Below, piece by piece: positions 1 to 7,973 of a stretch of DNA of 51,479 nt (its first letter is position 1; the number at the start of each line of letters is the position of its first letter). This DNA comes from an uncultured Clostridia bacterium. Its GTDB lineage: Bacteria; Bacillota; Clostridia; Christensenellales; Borkfalkiaceae. The notes below the pieces were generated by a model, which ran no database searches, was not told where the DNA came from, and saw only the letters and a list, made by a program, of their open reading frames with translations. The stretch is taken from NCBI GenBank assembly GCA_944367535.1, contig CALVWQ010000012.1, positions 1 to 51,479 on the forward strand, written 5' to 3'. The position numbers were made by a program, and so were the translations under genes.

Positions 1-299
1 TTACTGTCTATATAGTCCCATTCGATTATCAAATCTTCGTCTGCACCGACTTCTATAGGCACGTCATAATAAGTATAGGCATAAGCAGTGGCTGAAGATA
101 CGGTCAACACTCCGTTTTCCGTTTGAATACTTACTTTATTTTCTGTTTCTTTTTGGTTAATTCTCCAATTTTGAGCATTGAGATACGAAAAATCGTCCAG
201 TATAATTTCATCCGTTACTTCTTCCGCAAATACGTTTACGGTAGAAAAACAAATTACAGCCATTAGAACACAAAGTATCAAAAAAAATATTTTTTTCAT
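1..299 (-). CDS. Secreted protein, N-terminal part only
   Basis: The gene runs off the left edge of the window, so only about 99 N-terminal residues are visible. It starts at the ATG complementary to 297-299, and the leader MKKIFFLILCVLMAVICFST followed by VNVFA/EE is a clear Sec signal peptide with a probable cleavage after FA. The mature part begins with an acidic stretch (EEVTDEIILDDFSYLN) and looks like the start of a beta-rich extracellular domain. I do not recognise the family. It lies 33 bases downstream of the sugar permease gene on the same strand, so it is probably in the same transcription unit and may act on or bind the imported carbohydrate. That role is inference from position only. 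Confidence 0.7.
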   Translation of the reverse strand, partial: MKKIFFLILCVLMAVICFSTVNVFAEEVTDEIILDDFSYLNAQNWRINQKETENKVSIQTENGVLTVSSATAYAYTYYDVPIEVGADEDLIIEWDYIDS

Positions 300-332
300 A
301 TAATTTCCCCTTTCAATTAATCTGTCGGATTT

Positions 333-1268
333 TCAATATTCATACGTTGGCATATATTTTGCAATCAAATATCTTATACCCATAACAAAAGGCACACCTA
401 CAATAGAAAAACTCACGCCGAGAGTAGCGGCTGTGGTAAGATATCCGCCCTTGACCTGCTCGTTGACAAGATAAGGTATAGTATAAGTTCTGTCGTCGGG
501 CAGACCTCCCGTCAGTAACATAGGCTGCAAAAAAACCGTAAAGACTGACGTTATACTCAAAATAAACAGTGTACCCAACGTAGAAGATATCAAAGGCAGG
601 TGCATACTCCACAATTCCCTGAAAAATCCTATACCGTCAAGTCTTGTGCTCTCTATAATTTCTATCGGAACTCTTGCCATTGCCCCGGTTACAAGAACGA
701 CATTGTATCCGATACCCGCCCACAGGCAATATAACAGTATCATGGGAAATGCAGTATTGACAGAAGCAAACCACCCGTTTGCCGGAATTATTTTTTCAAT
801 TCCCAATGCTCTTAAAATCGGGTTTATGAAGCCTATCGTAGAGTCAAAAGAGAACTTGAACACCATGGTAAGCACAACCATGGAAATTATCGACGGTAAG
901 AAAAATATGATTCTAAATACCGCATAGCCCGGTACTTTTTTATACAGTATATATGCACATATAATTGATATGGGCAATAACAACACGGCATTGAACGGAA
1001 AAAACAAAAACGAATTCAATAAGGCATATTGCAGTGTTTTAGACGGATAACCCTGCAAATTTTTTATCATACTCCTGTAATTTTCCAAGCCGTAAAACAC
1101 ATATTCTCCGGAAAAAACATCAAACCTCTGAAACGTCAGCGCAATTGTATCGATATTTATATAAACCCAGAAAATAATAAAATGTATCACAGGCCACAAG
1201 AGCATTAGAAATATAAAAATATTATTTCTTTGTTTCTGATTAAGTTTAAATTTCATGATATTTCTCAT
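333..1268 (-). CDS. Carbohydrate ABC transporter permease (MalF/UgpA-type)
   Basis: Integral membrane permease of a CUT1-type sugar importer, about 311 residues with roughly six hydrophobic segments. The cytoplasmic loop VPIEIIESTRLDGIGFFREL is the EAA-type motif that docks on the ATPase. I chose the ATG at 1266-1268 because it overlaps the stop of the binding-protein gene as ATGA, a layout for coupled translation. An upstream in-frame start at 1301 would lie inside the previous gene. The usual second permease is not visible and may lie beyond the left edge. No ATPase gene is nearby, so a shared MsmX-type ATPase is likely (inference). The substrate cannot be read from the sequence. Confidence 0.9.
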   Translation of the reverse strand: MRNIMKFKLNQKQRNNIFIFLMLLWPVIHFIIFWVYINIDTIALTFQRFDVFSGEYVFYGLENYRSMIKNLQGYPSKTLQYALLNSFLFFPFNAVLLLPISIICAYILYKKVPGYAVFRIIFFLPSIISMVVLTMVFKFSFDSTIGFINPILRALGIEKIIPANGWFASVNTAFPMILLYCLWAGIGYNVVLVTGAMARVPIEIIESTRLDGIGFFRELWSMHLPLISSTLGTLFILSITSVFTVFLQPMLLTGGLPDDRTYTIPYLVNEQVKGGYLTTAATLGVSFSIVGVPFVMGIRYLIAKYMPTYEY

Positions 1269-2674
1269 TTCATTCCCGCCTGCACAAGCCAACTGTCCCA
1301 CTCATTTTTAACAAAAGTATATGCTTCGTTAAAGTATGTTTTAGCGGTATAGTTCGGGTCTGTACCCGTCAAGAGTTTTCTGTATATATCTCCAAGCGCC
1401 CATACGTTCGCCCTTCCGACAATCGCCAATTGATTATTTGTTATCTCACATACATTAACAGAATTATTTATAATGTTGATAATACCCTGCGTACAAGACG
1501 ATAAAGAACTTATATCGGGCATTGTGAACTCAAACGGACGGGGGCTGCCGGTCGTGAGAAGGTATTTCTGCAATTGTTCTTCCCTCAACATAAACACAAG
1601 AAATTCTTTCGCGAGCGCTTTATTTTTTGCCGCCTTCGGTATTATTGCGTAATCTCCGGCCACCGTATAGTTAACAGGAATATACTCCCCATTATTGTCT
1701 TTTCTTGCATTTTCAAGATAAGGCGTCGGCATAAGTTTCATTTCAAAATCTTCGGGAATATTCGCACGCATTTCGTTTTCCAGCCATGCCCCGCAAACTA
1801 CCATTGCGGACCTGCCGTTTATAAAATCCATCTGCATGGAAATGTGATCTTTACTCGCGCAGGCAGGTACGGAATTCTGCGGCTTTTTAACTATCAGATT
1901 TTCAAAAGCCTCGGTAGCTTCCAATAATGCCGCCATTGTAGGGCTGGTAGGATTATATACTTCTGGACTTTCAAATTTCATGAATTCTCTGTATGCGTCT
2001 GTGCCTATGAGCTGTATCCACCATGTCTGAACGAGGAAATCCCAATACGAAGTAATCGTGCCGCCCCATGAAAAAGGCGAAATGTCGTTATTAAGATTTG
2101 CGTCGTCATTGACCTCGTCGGCAACTATTTCGTCGCAAAGCGCCACAAGTTCATCGTAAGTTTCGGGCACTTCCCAGCCTTTTTCGCGGAACATTTTAGC
2201 GTTATAAAAAATTCCGGACGCTCCGCTGTTCCAAGGCAAAAGATATTGATGTTCGCCTTCGCGCGTTACATATTTACCGTATCCGACCATATAATCTTCC
2301 AGTCTTTCGCTTACGGTTACACCGTTTTCTATTTCAGTTTCATATAAGTCGTCCAACTGTTCAAGCCAACCCATTGCCGCCCATTTATGAGTTTCAAATC
2401 TCAACCCGAAAAATATATCTCTCACTTCGGTGTTTGTTTCAAGTCTGTTCTGTATATTATGTGTAATGAGCGGGTCGCCTTCCAGTTCAAATCTGACGTC
2501 AGGATGAATGTCCTGAAAATCTTCTATGGCATCTTCAAGCCATTTCCTGCCATAACCCGCTTCCGCAAAACCGATGGTGATTAAGTTGGGGTCGTAGTTC
2601 TCTCTTCTGCAACCCATAAATAATGCGCTTACCGCCATCAGAATGCACATCATTGTCGCAATAATTTTTTTCAT
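1265..2674 (-). CDS. Extracellular sugar-binding lipoprotein (ABC importer)
   Basis: Solute-binding protein of the CUT1 family, 469 residues, anchored as a lipoprotein. The signal peptide ends in the lipobox ALFMGC, so the mature protein starts at Cys22 and would be lipidated on the outer face of the membrane. The body has features of family-1 binding proteins, such as an INGRSAMVVCGAWLENEM segment followed by PKAAKNKALAKEFLVFM near the C-terminal lobe. It starts with a good ribosome-binding site (AAGGAG). It is first in an operon with the permease. Its leader carries a two-hairpin element (2709-2768) downstream of a strong promoter (2811-2839). A divergent AraC gene is the likely regulator. 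Confidence 0.92.
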   Translation of the reverse strand: MKKIIATMMCILMAVSALFMGCRRENYDPNLITIGFAEAGYGRKWLEDAIEDFQDIHPDVRFELEGDPLITHNIQNRLETNTEVRDIFFGLRFETHKWAAMGWLEQLDDLYETEIENGVTVSERLEDYMVGYGKYVTREGEHQYLLPWNSGASGIFYNAKMFREKGWEVPETYDELVALCDEIVADEVNDDANLNNDISPFSWGGTITSYWDFLVQTWWIQLIGTDAYREFMKFESPEVYNPTSPTMAALLEATEAFENLIVKKPQNSVPACASKDHISMQMDFINGRSAMVVCGAWLENEMRANIPEDFEMKLMPTPYLENARKDNNGEYIPVNYTVAGDYAIIPKAAKNKALAKEFLVFMLREEQLQKYLLTTGSPRPFEFTMPDISSLSSCTQGIINIINNSVNVCEITNNQLAIVGRANVWALGDIYRKLLTGTDPNYTAKTYFNEAYTFVKNEWDSWLVQAGMK

Positions 2675-2708
2675 TATTTTTCTCCTTATTCCGATTTTCC
2701 AATTTCAA

Positions 2709-2768
2709 ATACCGATAAGAGTAGTCCTGCATTAGTCTAAAGACTAATGCAGAAGGGTATACCCTTCT
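2709..2768 (-). promoter_or_regulatory. Two-hairpin leader element, copy 1
   Basis: In the transcribed (minus) sense this 60-nt block has an 18-nt palindromic hairpin (7-bp arms, UAUA loop, 2751-2768), then directly a 9-bp hairpin with a 4-nt loop (2729-2750), then 9 nt, then the box CTTATCGGTAT (2709-2719). A second block at 48014-48073 has the same parts with the same spacing but different stem sequences, so the stems covary. It lies between a promoter and the binding-protein start. A T-run on the plus-strand side (from 2767) could also let hairpin 1 terminate plus-strand transcription. Function unknown. Confidence 0.7.
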
Positions 2769-2810
2769 TTTTTTATCTTATTTTCTCTGCAAAATACTTG
2801 ATTGAATTTT

Positions 2811-2839
2811 ATTATAATTTAATCACTAAATTTTGTAAA
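2811..2839 (-). promoter_or_regulatory. Promoter for the sugar ABC operon
   Basis: Reading the minus strand, TTTACA (2834-2839) and TATAAT (2811-2816) are separated by 17 bases, an almost perfect vegetative promoter. The start of transcription would fall near 2804, so the two-hairpin element becomes part of the 5' leader. Confidence 0.75.
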
Positions 2840-2908
2840 TGATAAATAGTAGAATTTTATCGTAATATCGTACACAAAATTTTTCATATATTTTTTTCTT
2901 ACATTCAC

Positions 2909-2937
2909 TTTACTATTTTTACGGTATTTGATAATAT
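2909..2937 (+). promoter_or_regulatory. Promoter giving a leaderless AraC mRNA
   Basis: TTTACT (2909-2914), 17 bases, then TAATAT (2932-2937). Only six bases separate the -10 box from the ATG at 2944, so the expected transcript start coincides with the start codon. No Shine-Dalgarno sequence is present. Confidence 0.6.
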
Positions 2938-2943
2938 AAATAC

Positions 2944-3807
2944 ATGAAATATTATAAATTCAAAGCCAAGCGTCTTATAACCGTAAAAAATCTAATCACG
3001 GTAGAATTTCTTAATCTGCCTAAAAACTATTTTTTTCCTGAAGAATCACACGATTTCTGGGAAATGATATATGTCGATAAAAACAGTATGTTGTATATAT
3101 TAGACGGAAAACAAATCATACTGCACGAAGGCGAGCTGCTTTTTGTCATGCCCAATCAAAAACACAGTATTTATTCTAATAACACCCAGGAAGCGTCTAT
3201 ATTCGTACTTTGCTTTGATTGTTCTTCCCCTATTACATATTTTTTCAACGGATATAAATCAACTCTGAACATAAAAAATAAAAATTATATCAAAGAAATA
3301 ATACTCGAAGCAAAAAATACTTTTAAATTCCCTTTCAAGGAAAAACTATTGCTTTTAGACAACCCCAATATCGGCGGGCAGCAATCCATTACGACAAATC
3401 TTGAATTATTGCTGATTCATCTTCTGCGGGAAGAACAGAATAAACAAGTCAAACAGATTGAATTTATAAAAGACGAGGATTTTGCCGAAAACCTCGTCGA
3501 TAAAATCTGTGAATATCTTTCTTCTCACGTATGTGAAAAAATAATAATTCAGGACATTTGCAATACATTTAATTACAGCAAGTCTTATCTTAGCAGGATA
3601 TTTAAACAAATAAAAAACACCTCGATTATAGATTATTTTAATAATCTTAAAATAAACGAGGCGAAAAAACTTATAAAAGAAACCGATATGACCCTAAAAG
3701 AAATTTCCGAAAAACTATATTTCAGCGACCACCGATATTTTCATGCTTTATTCAAAAAAATCACCAAAATGACTCCAAAACAATATAAAAATTCGGTTCT
3801 TCAATAA
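2944..3807 (+). CDS. AraC family transcriptional regulator
   Basis: A 287-residue regulator with an N-terminal cupin-like sensing domain (about residues 15-120, including LHEGELLFVMPNQKHSIYSN) and a C-terminal AraC DNA-binding domain (about 185-285) with two helix-turn-helix units. The second unit ends in the family signature FSDHRYFHALFKKITKMTPKQY. It is transcribed away from the sugar ABC operon, with 269 bases between the two starts, so it probably controls that operon. There is no ribosome-binding site and the promoter abuts the start codon, pointing to a leaderless message. No alternative in-frame ATG occurs before the cupin core. Confidence 0.9.
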   Translation: MKYYKFKAKRLITVKNLITVEFLNLPKNYFFPEESHDFWEMIYVDKNSMLYILDGKQIILHEGELLFVMPNQKHSIYSNNTQEASIFVLCFDCSSPITYFFNGYKSTLNIKNKNYIKEIILEAKNTFKFPFKEKLLLLDNPNIGGQQSITTNLELLLIHLLREEQNKQVKQIEFIKDEDFAENLVDKICEYLSSHVCEKIIIQDICNTFNYSKSYLSRIFKQIKNTSIIDYFNNLKINEAKKLIKETDMTLKEISEKLYFSDHRYFHALFKKITKMTPKQYKNSVLQ

Positions 3808-3811
3808 AAAA

Positions 3812-4273
3812 TCACCGTGTGAGGGCGGCGAACTTGCCGCCTGTTACGCGCAGTAAATCTTCGGCGGATATTTCAATCTGCACTCCGACTTTTCCTCCGC
3901 TGACGAATATCTTACGACCTTCTGCCGACAAATCGAAAAATGTCGGAAAGGGTTTTTTCATACCCACGGGAGAACATCCGCCGTGGATATATCCCGTGAG
4001 CGGCAAAAGCCGTTTTTGCGGCAACATTTCAATTGATTTTTCACCTGCGGCTTTCGCCGCTTTTTTTAAGTCGAGTTCCGAGGCGGCGGGTATTACGAAC
4101 ACATAATATCGGTCGGGTGCGCAAATTGTAACGAGCGTTTTGAAAACGCGTTCCGTTTCTTCGCCGAGCGCCTGCGCAACTTCCACTCCCGAAAGCGCGC
4201 CGCCCGAATAAGTATGTTCTTTATATTCCGCTTTTTCGCGTTCTAAAATTCTCATCGCGTTCGTCTTGACCAT
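3812..4273 (-). CDS. ybaK: YbaK/EbsC-type aminoacyl-tRNA deacylase
   Basis: A 153-residue member of the YbaK family, which hydrolyses mischarged Cys-tRNA(Pro) (family knowledge). Diagnostic segments are the EETERVFKTLV stretch near residue 38 and GGCSPVGMKKPFPTFFD near 100, which forms the conserved glycine-rich loop. The length is normal and complete. Its stop lies four bases from the stop of the convergent AraC gene. Start at 4273 gives MVKTNAMRILEREK, the usual N-terminus of this family. It shares direction with the DJ-1-like gene upstream but is separated by 54 AT-rich bases. Confidence 0.9.
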   Translation of the reverse strand: MVKTNAMRILEREKAEYKEHTYSGGALSGVEVAQALGEETERVFKTLVTICAPDRYYVFVIPAASELDLKKAAKAAGEKSIEMLPQKRLLPLTGYIHGGCSPVGMKKPFPTFFDLSAEGRKIFVSGGKVGVQIEISAEDLLRVTGGKFAALTR

Positions 4274-4327
4274 GATACACCGAATTATTTATAATTATTT
4301 ATTATTTAAATCATTATCTTATAATTT

Positions 4328-4849
4328 TTAAAATTTAGGCGTTATTCCGAGTGTTTTGCATATTTCCAGCGCAAACTTCATTGCCGATGTGGGTCCGTTT
4401 GCGGTAATAAAGATACCGCTGACGACCGTTTCGGCGCCCGTATATTTTTCTTCGAGCGCAGACACGAATCTGTCCGCAGGATAACAGGTCGCTTTTTTTG
4501 CCAGCAAAAGACCGTTCTCTGCCAAAACAACAGCGGGAGAAGCGCATATTGCCGCGACATATTTTCTTTGGGAGATTGCCGTCGCTATCGCCTTTTTTGC
4601 GGCGAAACTTCTTGCTATATTTGTCGCCCCCAGCAATCCCCCGGGAATTATAATTATATCGAATTCGGACATATCCAGTTTATCGACCATCTTATCGGCT
4701 TTTATCACGATGCCGTGAGACCCCTGCACATATTCGCCGCACACCGAAAACAAGACGCATTCAGCGCCGGCTCTCTTCAACACGTCCACAGGCGTAATGG
4801 TCTCTATTTCTTCGCTGCCGTCCGCTATTAAAACTGCCGCCTTTACCAT
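4328..4849 (-). CDS. DJ-1/PfpI family protein
   Basis: A 173-residue single-domain protein of the DJ-1/YajL branch. The N-terminal ADGSEEIE segment carries the conserved Glu near residue 15, and AAICASPAVVL carries the nucleophilic-elbow Cys near residue 101. Family members act as chaperones or in repair of glycation and oxidative damage; which applies here cannot be told from sequence. Complete at both ends. Probably monocistronic, or co-transcribed with ybaK downstream. Confidence 0.9.
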   Translation of the reverse strand: MVKAAVLIADGSEEIETITPVDVLKRAGAECVLFSVCGEYVQGSHGIVIKADKMVDKLDMSEFDIIIIPGGLLGATNIARSFAAKKAIATAISQRKYVAAICASPAVVLAENGLLLAKKATCYPADRFVSALEEKYTGAETVVSGIFITANGPTSAMKFALEICKTLGITPKF

Positions 4850-4885
4850 ATACAGACCTCCCGATTTTTCTTTCAGTTTTTTATA

Positions 4886-5182
4886 TTATACCATAAAATT
4901 CACAAAACTTAATAAAATCCTCACATTATTTAAAATAATTTTATTACGCGAAAATAATCGGCTTTTTACTGCGTCTTGCATATTCGAGAGTTTGAAAGTA
5001 CCTCCCATTGAACTTATGACGCATGTTATTACCAGATCCGAATCTGTCGAATCTTCCGTACCCGCCGCAATAAAATTTAAGGGTTTCGTTTTTTCCGCTA
5101 GATTTACGAGTATATCCATAAATGTATCCGAACACAATTCATCGTAACTAACATCCATGTGTCCGCAAAAAGTAACAATCAT
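4886..5182 (-). pseudogene. Decayed SLOG/DUF1273-like protein gene
   Basis: The first 33 residues (MIVTFCGHMDVSYDELCSD...) match the start of small SLOG-superfamily proteins, which are normally about 180 residues. The family signature then appears alternately in two frames: FYCGGYGRFD in the +1 frame, DSDLVITCVISSMGGT back in the first frame, and QTLEYARRSKKPII in the +1 frame again. The central 80 or so residues of the family are missing. A near-tandem GATTCG repeat sits at the junction, suggesting deletion between short repeats. The open 98-residue frame therefore continues into nonsense. I infer an inactivated gene rather than a new small protein. Confidence 0.75.
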
Positions 5183-5224
5183 TTTCTCTCTCGATATAAA
5201 ATTTTCGGATATTTTATATCAGTA

Positions 5225-5274
5225 TATCTCACATTCGAGAAATTATCAAATAAAAATATCTTGAATGGGAGATA
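5225..5274. promoter_or_regulatory. Long inverted repeat, probable operator of the double-HTH gene
   Basis: Arm TATCTCACATTCGAGA (5225-5240) is repeated in inverted orientation at 5259-5274, matching at 14 of 16 positions with an 18-base centre. It ends 21 bases before the start codon of the helix-turn-helix gene. Two HTH domains in that protein could each bind one arm (inference). Confidence 0.6.
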
Positions 5275-5295
5275 ATACTTTTACGGAGAAAAAAT

Positions 5296-5739
5296 ATGTT
5301 AAATTTACAGAAATTCGCCGATAGGCTGGAAGAAATGATTTTTGAAACAGGACTCAATCAGAAAGAGTTTGCCAAAAAAGCAGGACTAACGCCATCCGAA
5401 ATATCCAAATACCTGAAAGGCAACTGTATGCCCGCAGTGAAATCGCTTATTAGAATAGTAGATTATTTCAATTGCTCGGTCGATTATATTTTAGGGCTCG
5501 AAGACCAAAGGTACGCATGCACACCCAAGGCTGTTCCGAGATTTTCGGAACGCCTGAGAGTTGTACTTGCGCACTTCGGATACAGCGGGTATAAATTCTG
5601 CAAAGAAGCCGACAAAATCAGCCCCGCGAGATACTACGAATGGCTGAACGGAAAATATGAGCCGTCGCTCGAAAATATAGTCAACATCGCGGAATTTTTT
5701 GACTGCTCCGTCGATTTCGTGATCGGCAGGTGCGACTGA
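5296..5739 (+). CDS. Transcriptional regulator with two XRE-type HTH domains
   Basis: A 147-residue protein made of two tandem Cro/C1-type helix-turn-helix domains. The first spans about residues 5-65 (LNQKEFAKKAGLTPSEISKY) and the second about 80-145 (GYSGYKFCKEADKISPARYY). Each ends in a similar FNCSVDYILGL / FDCSVDFVIGR tail, so the protein arose by internal duplication. No ligand-binding or effector domain is present. A clear ribosome-binding site (GGAG) precedes the ATG. A 16-bp-armed inverted repeat lies just upstream, so autoregulation is likely. Confidence 0.85.
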   Translation: MLNLQKFADRLEEMIFETGLNQKEFAKKAGLTPSEISKYLKGNCMPAVKSLIRIVDYFNCSVDYILGLEDQRYACTPKAVPRFSERLRVVLAHFGYSGYKFCKEADKISPARYYEWLNGKYEPSLENIVNIAEFFDCSVDFVIGRCD

Positions 5740-5780
5740 ATTTCGTTTTTTACCCTAAAATATTACAAAACAGTGATTTC

Positions 5781-6653
5781 TCAGTCGGCGCTTTCATGAG
5801 CCGACTGTCTGTATTTTAAAGGGGTAATTCCCGTCTGCTTTTTGAAAAAGCGCGTAAAATAATGAATAGATTCAAATTTGAGCTGATATGCGATTTCCGT
5901 TACCGTACTTACGCTTTCGGCGAGTTTTTCTTTTGCTATATTAGTCTTTTTGTCGCTCACATATTGTAAAATCGTTTTTCCCGTTTTTTCCCTGAATTCC
6001 CTGCAAAGCGTAGCTCTGTTCGTACGGAACAGAAAAGCAAGTTCGTCTATCGTGATTTTTTCTAAAAAGTTTTCGTCTAAATAGTTGACGATTTCATTAA
6101 CGGTAAGACAAAATGGTCGTCCGTATCCCTCGCCTACACTTTCGTTGAAATTATATTCGCGTATCAGTTCGATTAAAAAATATTCGAGCAGGTTTTTCAG
6201 CATCTGTTCGCTGCCGAAAAGCGCGTTCTTTTTTTTCTTCATGTCGAAAGTGGGTTTGTTATAAGGCGGCGCGAAAACGTTTCTACCCTCTTTCACTATC
6301 TCGGCGAGTTTTTTTATACTCTCTTCTCCGAGCAGGACGGGACGCGAGGAAAAATAGTCTATTTTATGCGAAAGACATTCAAACCCGATTATTATCACCG
6401 TGGGCGCACTGTCTGCCGTACAGGTAAGAAAATGCGAAGCGTTCGCCCTGTGAATTATCATTTCGTTCTTATATAACTTACCGTTATAATCGTCGGAAGA
6501 AATCATAAGCGTACCGCTGCCAACAAAAATGAGTTCGCAGAAAGGGTGACGGTCGCTCTTTGTAAAAAAGTTCTTTTCAAACTCGAAAAAATGCAGGTTG
6601 GCTATTTTATCAACCGTTATTTCGGTTTTAAGAGATTTTAACTTAAATTCCAT
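5781..6653 (-). CDS. AraC family transcriptional regulator
   Basis: 290 residues with an N-terminal cupin-type sensor (about 25-120) and a C-terminal AraC domain (about 190-285) ending in FESIHYFTRFFKKQTGITPL. It is divergent from the creatinase-like operon, with 146 bases between starts, and is its probable regulator. A perfect promoter (6660-6688) leaves only six bases before the ATG and no ribosome-binding site, so the mRNA is probably leaderless. Confidence 0.9.
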   Translation of the reverse strand: MEFKLKSLKTEITVDKIANLHFFEFEKNFFTKSDRHPFCELIFVGSGTLMISSDDYNGKLYKNEMIIHRANASHFLTCTADSAPTVIIIGFECLSHKIDYFSSRPVLLGEESIKKLAEIVKEGRNVFAPPYNKPTFDMKKKKNALFGSEQMLKNLLEYFLIELIREYNFNESVGEGYGRPFCLTVNEIVNYLDENFLEKITIDELAFLFRTNRATLCREFREKTGKTILQYVSDKKTNIAKEKLAESVSTVTEIAYQLKFESIHYFTRFFKKQTGITPLKYRQSAHESAD

Positions 6654-6659
6654 GATTTT

Positions 6660-6688
6660 ATTATATCCACCTCGATTTTTTATGTCAA
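6660..6688 (-). promoter_or_regulatory. Consensus promoter giving a leaderless AraC mRNA
   Basis: On the minus strand TTGACA (6683-6688), a 17-base spacer and TATAAT (6660-6665) form a full consensus promoter. The -10 box ends six bases before the ATG at 6651-6653. Confidence 0.8.
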
Positions 6689-6799
6689 TATTTTTCTATA
6701 ATAAATTAATTTACGATTGTGTAAAAAATATTGAAAATTTGATAAAGACAACGAGGCTTTGCGGTGGTAAAATATATAAAAAACGTTAAGGAGATATAT

Positions 6800-7972
6800 A
6801 TGAACAGGATTTGCATACCCGATTGGGAATATAAGGAAAGAATCGCGAAAGCCGCGGCTATGATAAAGGAAAGAGGACTCGACGCAATGGTGGTGTGTTC
6901 CACGGAAAGCGATTACGCCAACGCGCGCTATTTTTCGGGGTTCTGGCCGCTTTTCGAAAGAGCGGGCGTTGCGATTTCGGCGGGAGGAGACGCCGCGCTC
7001 ATGGTCGGGCCCGAATCGGCGATTTTTGCAAAGGACTTCGCTAAAATAGACAAGATATTCGTGCTGAAAGAATTCAGAGAATCCGCAGACCCTGCCTATC
7101 CCGAAATAAAAGCAGACACTTTTTCAGACGTGTTTAAGGCAATCGGCGTAAAAGGCGAAAACATTAAAATAGGACTCGGCTCGTACGTCGAGTGCACTCT
7201 CCCCATCTACGAGGGCTTAAAATCCTCTTTCCCGAAAGCGGAAATAATAAAGTGCAACGACATAATGGTAAACCTCCGCAAAATCAAGAGCGAAAACGAA
7301 CTTGCATGCATTAAAGAAGGTTTCCGCATTATAGAACTCGCTACCGATGAAGTGATTCGCATGCTCAAACCCGGCGTTACGGAACTCGAAATGGTGGGAG
7401 TCGCTCAGCGCGTCATTTATGAAAACGGCGCCGAATACGAAGGGCTTCCCATGTATGTTTTCAGCGAAGAATCGACAAGACACGCTATAAGCCGTTCCTC
7501 TTACAGAAAGATTAAAAAAGGCGATATCGTACAACTGAATCTTTCCGCCAAAATCGACGGATACTCCCCCGCCATCGGCCTTCCCGTCATCATGGGAAAA
7601 CTCGAAGGCGAACGCCGCGAACTCATAGAGTTCTGCCGCAAAGCGCACGAATGGACGTGCGAAAGAATAAAGGCGGGAGTCATTGCGAGCGACATAGCGA
7701 AAGATTTTCTCAAACTTTATCAGGACAACGGTTACGGGAAAAATTACGTATACGGTCCCTGCCACGGCACGGGCATGATAGAAGTGGAGGCGCCGTGGAT
7801 GGAAACAATAAGCGATTATCCGCTTGAAGAAAACATGACTTTCCAGGTAGACACCTTTATTTCGGGCCCCACTTTCGGCTGCCGTTGGGAAAAAGGCATA
7901 GCGGTCAAAAAAGACGGGTATGAATCGTACACCGATTACCTCAAAAAGGGCATCATAGAATTGGAGTTTTAA
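6800..7972 (+). CDS. Creatinase-like M24 family protein lacking canonical metal ligands
   Basis: A 390-residue pita-bread-fold protein: creatinase/prolidase N-terminal domain (about 10-150) and M24 catalytic domain (about 160-385). I start it at the ATG at 6800, after a good AAGGAG site, instead of the track-length start at 6764. The two Asp metal ligands of active M24 peptidases are replaced (QLNLSAKIDGYSPAIGLP), and the first Glu ligand position reads QVDT. The His in CHGTG and the last Glu (RWEKGI) remain. Metal-free creatinase has similar losses, and the F-x-R motif (PLFERAG) resembles its carboxylate-binding loop, but a Glu expected after GY is Gly. It is first in an operon with a creatininase-family gene. 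Confidence 0.75.
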   Translation: MNRICIPDWEYKERIAKAAAMIKERGLDAMVVCSTESDYANARYFSGFWPLFERAGVAISAGGDAALMVGPESAIFAKDFAKIDKIFVLKEFRESADPAYPEIKADTFSDVFKAIGVKGENIKIGLGSYVECTLPIYEGLKSSFPKAEIIKCNDIMVNLRKIKSENELACIKEGFRIIELATDEVIRMLKPGVTELEMVGVAQRVIYENGAEYEGLPMYVFSEESTRHAISRSSYRKIKKGDIVQLNLSAKIDGYSPAIGLPVIMGKLEGERRELIEFCRKAHEWTCERIKAGVIASDIAKDFLKLYQDNGYGKNYVYGPCHGTGMIEVEAPWMETISDYPLEENMTFQVDTFISGPTFGCRWEKGIAVKKDGYESYTDYLKKGIIELEF

Positions 7973-7973
7973 T

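Noticed and set aside
2751-2768. Reading the AAGGGTATACCCTT hairpin simply as a plus-strand terminator
   Set aside because: The T-run occurs only in copy 1, no plus-strand gene ends there, and the second copy with the same layout lacks a T-run.
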